A stretch of DNA of 64,000 nucleotides, taken from contig NC_018216.1 of the NCBI RefSeq assembly GCF_000219625.1, forward strand, positions 3,162,001-3,226,000. Reading direction: 5' to 3'. Made by a program: the position numbers and the translations under genes. The stretch comes from Zymoseptoria tritici IPO323. Its lineage: Eukaryota > Ascomycota > Dothideomycetes > Mycosphaerellales > Mycosphaerellaceae. The notes below the pieces were generated by a model, which had not been told where the DNA came from, searched no databases, and worked only from the letters and a program-made list of their open reading frames with translations. Below are positions 10,523-21,381 of the stretch, piece after piece (positions within the stretch are counted from its first letter, which is position 1; the number at the start of each line of letters is the position of its first letter).

Positions 10523-11428
10523 TGGGTTCGTGGAAGAGGTCGTGGAGTCAGAATCTGAATTCGAGCGCGATGAGATACCAATGCCAGCGTTTGCATGTAC
10601 TTCACACGAATGGACTTTTTGCCATGTGCCAGCACTCCACTGGAAATGGCGAGTGCGCATCGAAACTTGCTCTGCGACGTTTACGCCTTGCCGCGGGAGG
10701 GCAGATCATCATCATCGAGAGACAAGATTGAATACTGGACCAGCAGAGGAGGAGGTCGAGAAACGATGCAGTCGGTCGTACTGAAATTTGAGGAAGAGCT
10801 GTCAAGGTATGAGCATCCCGTGAAAGGTAACAGTAACTAAGCCAGCAAAGTCAATCACAAGCATGCAGCTGACATGAAGAGGCTCGAGCGGCCATGCGAG
10901 TGGAGACGATGGCGCACGAGATGTATGAGGGTAGACACCCTCTGTACGACATCAAAGGAAGAGCTTGGACAGGACTTGCATCAAGGACTTTCGCCGCATC
11001 GTTTGCTGTTCCGTTCTGGCTTTTGTTGAAGCCGCGATACAGCAAACAGGTCAGTATAGCAGACGTGGTATATAACGCTGACAAAATCATCCAGTGTCTG
11101 CGCTGTCTCCGTTACAGCCCGGTGGATGTCGCTCTCGTCACAAGTGTCTGCGTTGCCGATTCAGCATACTTTCACGTGCAAATCTTGCGATTCACCTGAA
11201 CATTAGCGCGGTTCAGCCGGCAACGGACCGGCCGGCTGAGCCCGTTCTTGTCGCTCCGTTATAAACAATTCTTACTCGCTTCAATTCTTCAGATTAGACA
11301 CTCGACAACGTTCTTGCTCCAAGCTTTGGCGCCTTCCTTAACGACCTTCACACAAAGGACGAACTAATCCTCCGACCTGCGCGCCACCTCGAGTCACTTT
11401 GCGCAGGCCTTCTGCGCCCGCTGCGACA
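10523..11428. other. intergenic, no certain gene
   Basis: Only short ORFs occur, the longest 10894-11199 on plus, unrelated to anything recognised. A TATA-like element lies near the right end and probably belongs to the next gene. Confidence 0.5.
11260..11265 (+). promoter_or_regulatory. TATA-box candidate upstream of first F-box-like gene
   Basis: TATAAA inside ccgttataaacaatt, 164 nt upstream of the ATG at 11429. The spacing fits a fungal core promoter with a leader of roughly 100 nt. Assigned by motif and position only. Confidence 0.4.
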
Positions 11429-12964
11429 ATGGCGCCGCCGATGGAAAACTTCCCACTACCGATCGAGCTGAGGGAAGAGATCTACAGTTATCTCCTCCAC
11501 CTCGACACGGAACGTGATATTGCACAAGAGAGTGTCTACAGCAAACAATTCTTCCGCTTCGATACCGCCATCTTCCGAGTCAACAAGCGCATCCACGAAG
11601 AAGCCGCGCGCTGTTTCGGCAGAATCGATCCTTTTGTCCTCATCCGCGTGGGATCATGGGAAGTCATGCAGCACCTCGAGGAATCGGGAGCTCGAGTCTA
11701 CGCAGCCGAGAAGGTCCTATACGTGCCGTCTGTAGCGTACACAATCGAGCTGTCAGATTCAGAGATCAACTGGTGGGGACACACGAGCCTTATGGACGAT
11801 CGCCAGTCTATCTTAATCCTCGAGAGCGACGTGTCGAAGTTGTGGACTGTACTTCGCGGGGGCACATTTGGCATGCCTTCGGACTGCGTGCATGTCATCT
11901 CCAAGCCGGGCGACGACCTCGAGCTAGCAGTCTCAGGGGAATCACTCCCTACTCCGGCTGTGAGGATCTGGGCGCATGACAGCAAGTATGTCGCGCTCAA
12001 CGCAGACCGCAAGCAAACCTTCCTTGCATCAGCATGTGACACGCTGGGGGACTATTTCAACCTAAGCTTCTATGGCTTCGATCACGAGGCCGGCAAGCCA
12101 CTCATCCGCACAGCACCAACGATCATCTGGCCGCTGGCTTTCGAGTGGAACAAGTTCGATGCCGTGATGTCGATGAAACTGGAAGCAGATGGCTTCATCG
12201 CTGCAGGAAACTTCGAGGAAGCTCGGAGAATACTGTACTATGCGAGCAGCCGCGGACATGACTTGGTGTTCTGGGCGGATCCGGACGGTCTCTCAGGACA
12301 AGTGGGCAGTCGCGAGTCGGCGGGACTGGTCTGGCCTGCCATGAGCGCTCTTCAATACGACATCGAGCTATCAATGGCGTTACTCGAATTCCGTAGAGAC
12401 GGACTGTCGATATCTTATGGTCCCGACGCCTCTTCCATCAGGCCTGGACTCGAGCATTTTCTCGTCATCGACCAGCTCTGTCGCTACGCTGGGTCTTCAG
12501 GAGGGGATGCGTTGATACGCGGCATCGTGCGACTCGAGGCCCTCCCAACAAGCGTTGAGATTCGTCACGACATTGCCTGTATCCGGCACATCTTGTATAC
12601 CCAGATCGTAAGTCCAAGTATCCAGGAACCTGTCGTGCTGCAGATCAGATTGCTGACCTTTGCCCTCCAGCCCGAGAACTTCGCGGAGGCCTTCAAGGGT
12701 GTCTTTAGCCCTCACGTCTTTCCCTTCAAAATCATCAACACAGTACCGGATCAAGGCCGTCGTCTCCACGGTCGTCCCGACGGTCTCGTAGGATGGCAGG
12801 ACACGATCCACCTCGCGCAATTCACCAAGGAGGATAAGGAGGCGGTCGTCCATTTCCAGAAGGAACACGGTCTCCGTGTGACCAACTTCGAGGTGGACGG
12901 CCCCAAGGGAGCCGAGGGGAGCCCGGATGGGAAGAGCCAGGATCAAGAGGAGAACCAGGACTGA
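11429..12964 (+). CDS. F-box-like (2EXR-type) domain protein, cluster member A, intact
   Basis: Best model is join(11429..12607, 12671..12964), 490 residues. The N-terminus (FPLPIELREEIYSYLL near residue 7, FRVNKRIHEEAARCF near 55) is the F-box-like/2EXR motif common in ascomycete lineage-specific proteins, probably a protein-interaction or SCF-adaptor module. The rest is a family-specific region with blocks shared by the two minus-strand neighbours: VRIWAHDS, TIIWPLAFEWNKFDAVMSMKLEAD, RHDIACIRHIL, and the C-terminal GRPDGLVGWQDTIHLAQF. The reading frame is open across 12608-12670, but that 63-nt stretch starts GTAAGT, has TTGCTGAC before CCTCCAG, and both paralogs have an intron at exactly this place, so I treat it as a stop-free 3n intron. 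The ATG at 11429 has a good context (gacaATGgcg). Biological role unknown. Confidence 0.78.
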   Translation: MAPPMENFPLPIELREEIYSYLLHLDTERDIAQESVYSKQFFRFDTAIFRVNKRIHEEAARCFGRIDPFVLIRVGSWEVMQHLEESGARVYAAEKVLYVPSVAYTIELSDSEINWWGHTSLMDDRQSILILESDVSKLWTVLRGGTFGMPSDCVHVISKPGDDLELAVSGESLPTPAVRIWAHDSKYVALNADRKQTFLASACDTLGDYFNLSFYGFDHEAGKPLIRTAPTIIWPLAFEWNKFDAVMSMKLEADGFIAAGNFEEARRILYYASSRGHDLVFWADPDGLSGQVGSRESAGLVWPAMSALQYDIELSMALLEFRRDGLSISYGPDASSIRPGLEHFLVIDQLCRYAGSSGGDALIRGIVRLEALPTSVEIRHDIACIRHILYTQIVSPSIQEPVVLQIRLLTFALQPENFAEAFKGVFSPHVFPFKIINTVPDQGRRLHGRPDGLVGWQDTIHLAQFTKEDKEAVVHFQKEHGLRVTNFEVDGPKGAEGSPDGKSQDQEENQD

Positions 12965-13572
12965 ATACGACGCGGACCCGACTTCATGCATTGTTGCATT
13001 CATTTGAGCCGCGCAACAAAAAGTCCTGCCTTTTAGGATAACGGTCCGGTTGCGGATCGAGGACGAAATCAGCACGGACGAAGCGATTCTTTGTTTGCGA
13101 GCTTGCGTTTGCGAAGTGGGAGAGCTAACACACAGGAGACTGGCATGTGGTTTCGATGAAGCTCCGATATCAGACTTCGCCATTCGAGTCTTGGACATCA
13201 CTGAGGTCTGCGGGAGGGGCAGTACGTAGACAACACAGTACGATGTCACTTCCCTTCATATGATGTCTGCGTTTCTGATTGCTATCCGAGTATCATCTGG
13301 CCTGAGCGCCGCCATGCCCGTAGTAGGCGGAATGTAGCGGCTCGCTGCAAGCCACAGCGTGAACGCGCGCTACGGTGCATCATTCCCTTCAAGTCTCCCG
13401 CCGTCTCAAAAGCGTATGTGCAACATCGATGGGTACGGCTAGTGCTTGTCCACAGGCTCAATGCCTCCTGCTAGACCTTCCGCTTCGATGTAGATCTCTC
13501 CCGAGAACAACATCATCGCCAGCGTCTTCATGGCCCAAGCTTCTCCTTAAATAGCCAGCCTCATGTCACATA
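12965..13572. other. intergenic between convergent F-box-like genes
   Basis: 3' flanks of members A (plus) and B (minus). The long antisense frame over 12497-13249 is a shadow of member A. Nothing else was seen. Confidence 0.5.
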
Positions 13573-15197
13573 TCACTCCTTGCTACTCTGGTGCTGCATC
13601 CCGTCTATCTTCACTTCACCAGTCGTGATGCGAAGGTTGTGATCCCTCTGGTATGCATTGATGGCCTTCTTTTCCTTCTCAGTCAATTCCGCAAGGTGCT
13701 GAGTATCCTGCCAGCCGACGAGACCCTTGGGTCGGCCGTGATTGCGACCTTGGTCGGAAATGGTGTTCATGATCTCGAAGGGAAATCTAGCAAAGCTCAG
13801 ATCGCCTTTGAAGATATGGTATAGGGGACCGAGCGAATCGTCCTAAAGTCATACCAATCAGTAAGCAATTTCTCATGAAGCGGTATCTAGGCGTTTGCAC
13901 TTACATATTCGCCTGAATCTAGAACGGCACTGATGCATTCGATGTCATGAGAGATCCTATCATTTTGCGGAAGCGCCATGAGCCTCTCGATAGTGTGTTT
14001 GAGATGGTAATACCTTTACAGAGGGTCTCCAAAGAGAAGGCTGGTGATGATGAGATAGTGAGCGAGGATTCCCGAGACGTGAGGTGTCGGTCTCCAACGG
14101 ACGTACACGTCGTCGTACACGTCGACGTCCTCGGTGTAGTCGTCAATGTCAAATGGCACTCCGTCGAGATGGAAACGGAGCAGCGCCACAGACATCGTGA
14201 GATCGAATTGGAGAAAGCGGCTTTCTTGATCGGTGATGGAATCGATTCCGTAGCGCTCGCGACGATCAAACCAATCGATACCAAGATTGGCAGCGTACTG
14301 ATATTTCGGCAATGCTGTCCACAGCTTTCCAGCGACGACCAGTTCGTCAGCTTCAAGTTTCAGCGCCAGGAGTCTATCGAACCGACTCCATTCGAAAGCT
14401 GAAGGCCAGATGAGCGTGACCGACGGCGTACGCATGGGACGCTCCGGCAGTCCATGGCCAAAGTCGAGCAATCTGACGTCGAAGAAACCACCGAGTGCTC
14501 TGCATGCAGTTTGGAAGAATGCAGTCCTGCGGTACCCGTCGGAAGCGTCGCACGCGACATGCGATGCCCTGATCTTGACGAGTGGAGCGTCATGGCTGTG
14601 ATCATGCTCGAGGTCCTTGCAAACTGACCTCGGAAGCGCGCATCCTGATAGTTTCAGCTTCTCCCCGCGTCCAGAGCGAACTCGCACGCAGTCTGGTGGC
14701 GCAAACTCGTTTGCCATGCGTATAGTTGTCCACAACTTCGAGATGTCCCGCTCAAGAATCAGGACCAACTTGACACTTCCATGGTTCCACGCTCTCGGAT
14801 GATTGCGGAAGACAGGAAAGTGGTCGATTTCGCCGTTGCTGGGAGAGGAGACGTGGATTTCATACGCGATGCATGAGGCACCGTCGACATGCCGTATCGC
14901 AACGATGCGAGCACCCACTTCGGCGAGATGAGAGAAGATATTGCCGGGACTGCCGAACGAGCTGATGCGTATGAAGGAGTTCTGTTCGTGGAGGTATCGA
15001 GCGGCGTCTGTGCCGATGCCTTTGTTGACGCGCAAGATGGCAGTATGGAAATGGTACGGAGTTTTGTAGCGGTCGGAAAACGGGCGTCTCCAAGTGCCAT
15101 GAGGGAAGACATTGCGCACGGCTTCTGGGCTGAGGAGGTAGGTGTAGATTTCATCCCTGATTTCCTGCGGAAGCGGGAACTGGACCATTGGTGCCAT
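13573..15197 (-). CDS. F-box-like (2EXR-type) domain protein, cluster member B, interrupted by in-frame TAA (or unusually spliced)
   Basis: Paralog of the plus-strand gene at 11429. The start at 15197 gives MAPMVQFPLPQEIRDEIYTYLL, then HTAILRVNKGIGTDAARYL and VTLIWPSAFEWSRFDRLLALKLEAD, aligned block by block with member A. The frame meets TAA at 14016-14018 just after LLFGDPL, yet the same frame continues with KHTIERLMALP and ISHDIECISAVLD, which match the paralogs. The TAA lies in an 18-nt segment absent from them. A 63-nt GT-AG intron (13957..14019, donor GTAAAG, acceptor GATAG) would skip the stop in frame but remove paralog-conserved codons. The last intron (13843..13904, GTAAGT...TTTAG, 62 nt) matches the position in members A and C; the final exon 13573..13842 carries GRPKGLVGWQDTQHLAELT. 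Skipping model: complement(join(13573..13842,13905..13956,14020..15197)). It may be a pseudogene. Confidence 0.6.
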
Positions 15198-15656
15198 GTC
15201 GATGGTGTGTCGGCGGTGTTGAGAGGTAGAGGACGAAATTGCCGCACAGAAGAAGTTCAAGTTGCTGCTTTTGCAGCGGGAGTAAGCAGCAGCACGGCCC
15301 ACGGTCCGTTCCGCCAGTGCACTGAGCTGCGCTAACGTCGAAGTGAATATCTGGAATTGCATGTGACAATGGCGGACCGGCTTGGCCAGAACAAGTAGGG
15401 AGATTTGCGAATGGACGAAACCGAATCCGTCGGTATCGCTGCTCGTTTCTGATGTAAAATGAGTCTACACTTAAAGCTGCGCATTCAGGAGACTTACAAT
15501 GGTTACAAGGCCTCCGCAATCCTTCCAAACTTTTCACCCTTGCCTTCGTGGTCCCGCTCAAATTGCACCGCACGACTCGAACCTTAGTGGCTTCGTTTGT
15601 GCAGTCTGAGCAGGAGAACGGAGGTATGCCTTTTGTTCTTGTGCTCCTTCCAGACC
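15198..15656. other. spacer between tandem F-box-like members B and C
   Basis: Promoter region of member B and 3' flank of member C, both on minus. No gene was recognised. Confidence 0.45.
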
Positions 15657-17202
15657 TCATTCGATTCCCCAATCCGTAATGCGAAGTCCCTTTTGAACCT
15701 GCAGCGCATTGATTTTCTCTTTGTCCTCCGTAGTGAGTTGAGCCAGATGCTCGACGTCCTGCCACCCAACGAAACGTTGCGGGCGATCGCGGAAGTGGTC
15801 TTGCTGCGATGATTCGTTCATGATCTGGAAGGGACCCTTGGCAAAGCTGAGAACTCCTCTCAGTTCCTCCTTGTAGTTCATGGGCTACATTCAGTTAGTC
15901 AGTAGTCACATACGACATGAGGTGAGCGATGGAATAGCCAACTCACAAGTCGAGTCCTGAGCAATTTCTGGAGGTGCTCGATGTCGTGCTGGAGTCCAGC
16001 TGTGGGCGTGAGCGCTCTCATTGCTGTGATGGCATCCCGCAGCGGCTGTCCGCCCGGGACTTTTGGAGAGTCCAGTAATCTGGAGATCTGAAGGAAGTGT
16101 TCAAGCTTGTTTTCCGAGGCCTGAGATATGTTAAGCCGGCGGCCATGCTTGAGCAGGAAACGATGGTCGTTCTGGTCGTATCTGGCGGTCCTGGACTGTC
16201 TTCCGCTGTATGGAAGCCCTGTGAGGTGGAAGAGGAGCAATACGCGAGAGAACTCGATGTCGAATTGGAGAGTGTTGCATCCTGTCGCGATGTTGCCCGC
16301 AGCACCTGCTCTTGCGTAAGTTTGGTAAAATTGGAACCAATTCCAGCTTCGCACGTAGAATGCGGCGTAGCGGTAGATTGGCATCGCTTCCCACAGTTTT
16401 CCGCCGAAACTAGACTGTCGGCTTTTGCCTTGAAAGCCAACAAGGAATCAATCCTGCTCCGCCCGAAAGCGAGCGGCCAGACCAACGTGGCGACGGGCGC
16501 GGAAGAGGGAATTGCCCATTCTTCGCCGGTCTCACTCAAACAGGTAATCTCCATGAAGCCGCCGCCGTTGTCGCGCGCAAACTGCAAGAAGTCGGCCTTG
16601 CGTTTACGACTGTTTGGGTTGGCGAAGAACTGGACCGTGGATGCGACTCTCTTATGTCTGCTGGCTGTGAATTTGTATTCCCCATCAGGCCTGCGGTGGA
16701 TCTGCACGCAATCTACTAGCTCGGAGTGACTTGCCATGCGTAGAACTGTCCAGAATTTGTCCATGTCACGCTCGAGAATGAGCACCGAGTCTACTCCTTC
16801 AAAGTGACGGTCCTCCAGTCCTACAAAGTGACGGTCCTCCACGACAAAGTAGTGCTCGGGTGAAAGCACACTTATCGAAAACGCCAGGTGCGGGCATCGA
16901 TCGTCGATTTGAGTGGAGATGATGTGGGCGCCCAGTCGAGCGAGCTGGCTGAAGAGGCCAAACCGATCGGACTCGATCCGGACGAACGAGTTCTGGCTTC
17001 GAAGATAGCGAGCGGCGTCCTGACCGATGGACTTGTTCACGAGCAAGATCGAGGCCTCGTAGTCGTGATGAGGATCGGGTTTCTCGTGCGTGCGCGCTCG
17101 TGTGAGATTTATCGCGGCTTCGGGGCTGAGCAGGTAGCTATAGACTTCGTCTTTGAGTTCTTGCGGGAGTGGAAACTCCACCATTGACGTTGACGTTGCC
17201 AT
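15657..17202 (-). pseudogene. F-box-like (2EXR-type) domain gene, cluster member C, frameshifted
   Basis: Paralog of the genes at 11429 and 13573. The start at 17202 gives MATSTSMVEFPLPQELKDEVYSYLL; family blocks follow (ILLVNKSIGQDAARYL, VATLVWPLAFGRSRIDSLLAFKAKAD). At 16401-16405 the plus strand reads ccgcc. Relative to the paralogs (AGKLW) one base is missing, so the frame leaves the family sequence after LVSAENCGK. The neighbouring frame resumes it at once with EAMPIYRYAAFYVRSWNWF and continues to QHDIEHLQKLLRTRL. A 62-nt intron (15885..15946, GTGAGT, branch TGACTAAC, acceptor TGTAG) and last exon 15657..15884 (RPQRFVGWQDVEHLAQLTTEDKE) follow the family gene structure. A 24-nt in-frame duplication lies near residue 130. 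Either a recent pseudogene or a sequencing error. Confidence 0.7.
16801..16841. repeat. 24-nt tandem duplication inside F-box-like member C
   Basis: The 17-nt core aaagtgacggtcctcca begins at 16801 and again at 16825, period 24. It encodes two in-frame copies of an EDRHF-containing octapeptide that is absent from members A and B. Confidence 0.85.
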
Positions 17203-17248
17203 TTTTCGATGGCGGCTCCGTGATGTTGAGGTGAGGAAGACGCTGCTC

Positions 17249-17254
17249 TTTATA
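17249..17254 (-). promoter_or_regulatory. TATA-box candidate for F-box-like member C
   Basis: On the minus strand the sequence reads ccttataaagagc, placing TATAAA 47 nt upstream of the ATG at 17202. This implies a very short 5' leader if used. Motif and position only. Confidence 0.4.
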
Positions 17255-17593
17255 AGGTCGAGGTTTTATGTCCGCAGAAGAACCGTGCGCGAATCGAAAG
17301 CGAGTGACACTGAGCTGCGCACAGTCCAGGTGAAAAGCAAATTTGCATGTGACAATACAAGTCGAACCACAACAATGCAGCATGCCGGGGATCATGATCT
17401 CAGCAAGGTCCGACGGACAACGCCAACGTCGGCCCGCATCGCTGCTTGTTCCTGATGTACATTAAGTTTATACATGAAGCTGTATGGCCACGAGACTTAC
17501 AATGTTCACAGCCCACCGGAACCCTCTCCTAGCTTTTTCAACCATCCTGTCTCTCGCGTCCAACCAACCGGACGACCCAGGCTACAATCCCGC
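17255..17593. other. intergenic, no gene seen
   Basis: Upstream flank of F-box-like member C and 3' flank of the DUF1682 gene. Only short ORFs without support. Confidence 0.45.
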
Positions 17594-19026
17594 TCAACCC
17601 CTCATGGTCTGCTTCTTCTGGATCTTCCTCTGCTCCTTGTCCTTCTCCTTCTCCAAAAATTTCTTCTGCTCCGCCGCCGTCAACGCCGCCAACTTTCGAT
17701 CCCGCTCCTCCTTCTTCAATTTTTCACTGGCGAGCTTCCTCTCCTCCGCCTTCTCATCCTCATCGACCCGGCGAATCTTCTTCATCTGCTCCTCACGAGT
17801 GGCTCGAATCTTGCGCATGGCTTCGGGCCGGAAGTGAGCGCTGTTAACGAGGAAGTCGGGTAGGCGGAGGAAGTAGCTGAAGAGGGCCGTTTTGCTTGAA
17901 TCGGTTGTGAGGCGCATGGCGAGGGATACACGCTTCTTGGGCACAGTGTCGTTCAGTCTGGGATCGAATGTTAGTGCCGGCTTCATCTCGAGCTTCATAA
18001 GCAGACTCACTTCAACGGTGCATTAACGGGCTGATCGGAGATAATCAAGGCCTCCATGTCTTCACCAGCTTCCGTCACAGCTTTGATGAGCTCGGGTGTG
18101 AGCAGCGCTTCAGTGACCTCCGCGCTCTCAGACATGACCGTTGCCCAAGTGGGTAGCTTCGGGTGGTCCTTGGTAGAGGTCAAGCTGACATCGTAGCGAT
18201 CGTCGCGCAGTTGCTTCATCTTGTCCTTGTGCACGATAGCCCAGACGAACCCATCGTATTGGCTGTCCTTGGCGTTGACCGAATCCTGTCCCGGCACAAG
18301 CTGCTTCTCCTTGCCGTCAAAAGCGTACGCCGTAGCCTCCAGCCGCTCCACAGGCATCTCAAAGCTCTCAAAGAAGAAGCTGAGAATCACCTCAGCGGCC
18401 CAAAAGAGTGGATTGTACCGCTTGTACAGCGTGAGCTTAACATCCAAGCAAGCTACGTTCTGACGACCCGTACAATACGTGATGTACTCATTCTTGCTCT
18501 GCTCTTTATACAACTCCGCATCGTCTGGTGATGGCTGCTTCTTGTTCTTTCCGAATCCCACAGCTGCGTACTCTGCGCTCAGAAGTGGTAGATGGATCTT
18601 CGCCCATTCTTTCGCGCGGCTGCGGTTGGCCGCTGCACCCCAGAGGTTGACCAGGATGATGAAGACGATGATCGGAATGATGGTGAGCTCCTGGTAAAAG
18701 TCTTTGATCGTGACTCGCTCCCAGACTCGGTACCACTTTGTGTATGGGCGGCCGGCCATGGTAGGGCTGTTGAACATGTCGATCGCTCGCGGAGGACGTG
18801 CAGTCGTCGCTGCTTCGGTGAAGACTGAGGACGCGACATGGCTTGGTGCTTGAGGTGCCGCAGCGGTCGCGAAGTCGGCAAAGTCTGAGGGAAGTTCGGG
18901 TCAGTCGCATTCATTGGCATTGGTGTATGAAGTCATTCTACCGGAATCGTCGTTAGATACCACGGAGGACACGGAAGATTTGGCACCGCCCAGGAAACCC
19001 TGGAAACCCTTGAGAATCTCGCCCAT
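17594..19026 (-). CDS. CCDC47-family (DUF1682) ER membrane protein
   Basis: Three exons, complement(join(17594..17957,18011..18884,18942..19026)), 440 residues. In animals CCDC47 is an ER membrane, ribosome-associated subunit of the PAT complex that helps insert multi-pass proteins; the fungal family is annotated DUF1682. The N-terminus MGEILKGFQGFLGG comes from exon 1. One membrane segment lies near residues 95-111 (LTIIPIIVFIILVNLWG), followed by the conserved soluble domain and a Lys/Glu-rich coiled-coil tail (EEERDRKLAALTAAEQKKF region) typical of the family. Introns are 57 nt (GTAGAA...CTCAG) and 53 nt (GTGAGT, branch CACTAAC, CCCAG); both splice junctions restore family-like sequence (SNDDSDFADFA; NAPLKLNDTVP). 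Divergent from the FAD oxidoreductase gene. Confidence 0.88.
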
Positions 19027-19472
19027 GATCAGATTGGTCGGTGGTGGTGGAGGAAGACAACGGCACCACGTAGCGCAATGGACGAAGAGGAGGAGAGTGT
19101 GGTCGGGAACGCTGTCTGTGCGATGCGAGAGCTCCACAATCTTCTCGGCCCCAGCTGGACCATCCACCGGCTTGGCCGATGTCAAGCAGGACAACTACAA
19201 CATCTCTTGGAAATATAAAATCAGTCAGCGAATGAGAACTTCCAATTGCTTCGATTCGTCAACCGATCGAAGCGGCAGCCCTTTTCCTTCGACAAAGTCC
19301 GTCCGACAAGCTGTTGGAGCTTCTCTGCTGCCTCAAGTTTATCTTGCTATCTGGCAACAGGCTGATCCCGGCCATGAGCTTGCAGGGCGTGAACACTCTA
19401 TGACTCTTGGTTCGTCGCGGCTCTTTCCTCTTCTTCGTTAACATCCTATCGCCTTCCGAAAGCCGTTTGAAT
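19027..19472. other. bidirectional promoter region
   Basis: 446 bp between the divergent starts of the DUF1682 gene (19026, minus) and the FAD oxidoreductase gene (19473, plus). No specific element was recognised. Confidence 0.45.
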
Positions 19473-20969
19473 ATGCCTCCCGCAATGCCAAACATCACTT
19501 CGCCCAGGCGGCCATGCGATCTCCCAAATCCCGAGTCGACCTCTTCCTTCTGGCACCGTGAGCCTGATTCCGTGCTGGTTGGCCATCGCACAACCCGTGA
19601 TCTGCCTGAGACGGCCGATGTGGCAATCATCGGAAGTGGGATGACCGGAACGAGCACTGCCTACAGTCTGCTCAATGGCAACGACAAGCCTTTGAAAGTA
19701 GTTATGCTGGAGGCGAGAGAGGCGTGCTGGGGAGCTACCGGCCGAGTGAGTATCGTAGCTCTCCCAGGACTAGATCCGATCTAACAACAGGTTCAGAATG
19801 GTGGTCATTGTCAGCCACTGCTATTCACGCATCCTGATGAGCCTGAGATTGGGCATTTCGAACTTGCCAACTTCCACACCTTGCATGCTCTAATCCGGGA
19901 GAAAAACATTGACTGCGAGTTCAATGTTCAACCCGGAGTGCAAGCCATCTACTCGGACTACCACCTAGCTAGGGTGACGGAAGCACTCAAGACTGTGCAA
20001 GAAAAGTCGCCAGAACTCGCAGAAAGGATGAAGCTCGTCACGGATCCCAAAGAGCTGGCAGCTCTCCGCGTCCACTCTGCAATCGGAGCTGTCGTTACTG
20101 ACATCGCCGCGAGAATGTGGCCATACAAATTCGTGGCACACATCCTCTCGGAACTCCTCACGACTCCGCTCCCTGCCGGCCAGAGCTTCAACCTGCAAAC
20201 TCTCACACCCGTGACAGCCGTCAGCCCTTCTCACTCCCAAGGAGTCCACATCGCAACAGCCCGCGGAACACTCCTGGCGAAGAAAGTCATCCTCGCAACG
20301 AATGGCTACACATCGCACCTCCTCCCCGCATTTGCAGACTTGATCGTCCCATGTCGAGGACAAATGTCTGCTCTTCATCCTCCGCCTTCACTGGCAACGG
20401 AAGACAACCGTCTGAAGACTTCTGTCGGATTGCTAGGCGATGGTGTAGACGACTATCTCATCCAACGACCTATCGAGCGTGGTGGAGAACTGATGTTCGG
20501 CGGTGCAAGGCATGAAGGGAAGCAGACGATGGGTGTGACAGACGACAGTGTCGTGGATGAATGGTCGTCCAAGTACCTGCGGCAAAAACTGGTCGACTTT
20601 CTCGCCATTCCCAAGGGAGAAGTCGGTAAGGAAGGACTGGAAGCGAGCCATATCTGGACGGGCATTATGGGTTACTCTCGCGATGATAAGCCCTGGGTTG
20701 GACGTGTGCCGGGTGATGGCAATGCGCTGTTCATGGCGGCAGGATTTACTGGGCATGGTATGCCGAACACTTGGCTTTGTGGAAAAGCTGTCGCGAGAAT
20801 GGTCATGGAGGACGATGGGAAGGATGAAGAGGGATTGAGAAGTCTGGTGGAGAGGGAGGTTGGCTTGCCGAAGAGCTATTGGGCTTCGCAGGAGAGGGTC
20901 GAGAGGTCGGTGAGGGAGTTCAAGGACGTTGCAATTTCTGATTGGGAGGACGCAACGAGAGGACTGTGA
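19473..20969 (+). CDS. FAD-dependent oxidoreductase, DAO family
   Basis: Two exons, join(19473..19745,19797..20969), 481 residues. The 51-nt intron runs GTGAGT to GTTCAG; its removal creates GATGRNGGHC, a conserved motif of this DAO-type group. The dinucleotide-binding GxGxxG is at residues about 50-59 (VAIIGSGMTG), preceded by the SFWHREP...HRTT segment common in fungal gamma-glutamylputrescine-oxidase-like proteins. A second half motif, IWTGIMGYSRDDKPWVG, and a C-terminal GFTGHGMPNTWLCGKAVA flavin-contact block are present. It probably oxidises an amine or amino acid with FAD and oxygen; the substrate cannot be read from sequence. No signal peptide or clear PTS1. An alternative start at 19485 would shorten it by four residues. 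Confidence 0.88.
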
Positions 20970-21381
20970 TATAACTACTGCTGGCCAGCATATATGAACC
21001 TGACTTGCTACAGTGAGATTCCTCCTCTGGAATTGATACGCAAGACATTGACGGCTCGTTCCTTCCTTCTTCGTGGTTGATGCACTAGCGTGCTTTCCTG
21101 ATTTGACGCATTGAGCGTGCCATTCATGATCAATATCGATAGCTGTTCTAGGTCCAGTATACGCAAGCGAAGATTAGTGCCTGTGGTGTTGTCGATAGCA
21201 TTCAACGAGCAGAAGGTCGCCGTCTCGACGACGGGGAGAAACCAGAGCCCAAATATGATCAATATTAACGTCTGGAAATTCGTGCTTCACAATCTTGCCT
21301 GACCACCAATCAGGATCAAGCCCCCTTGCCGGGGTAGTGAGTCTCACCCAAATTGCTCTCAAGCCAAACTTCGGCTAATAA
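20970..21381. other. intergenic, no gene seen
   Basis: 3' flank of the FAD oxidoreductase gene, leading into a decayed region. Only short ORFs. Confidence 0.45.

Noticed and set aside
12497..13249. 250-codon minus-strand ORF
   Set aside because: Overlaps F-box-like member A antisense; mirrors its blocks.
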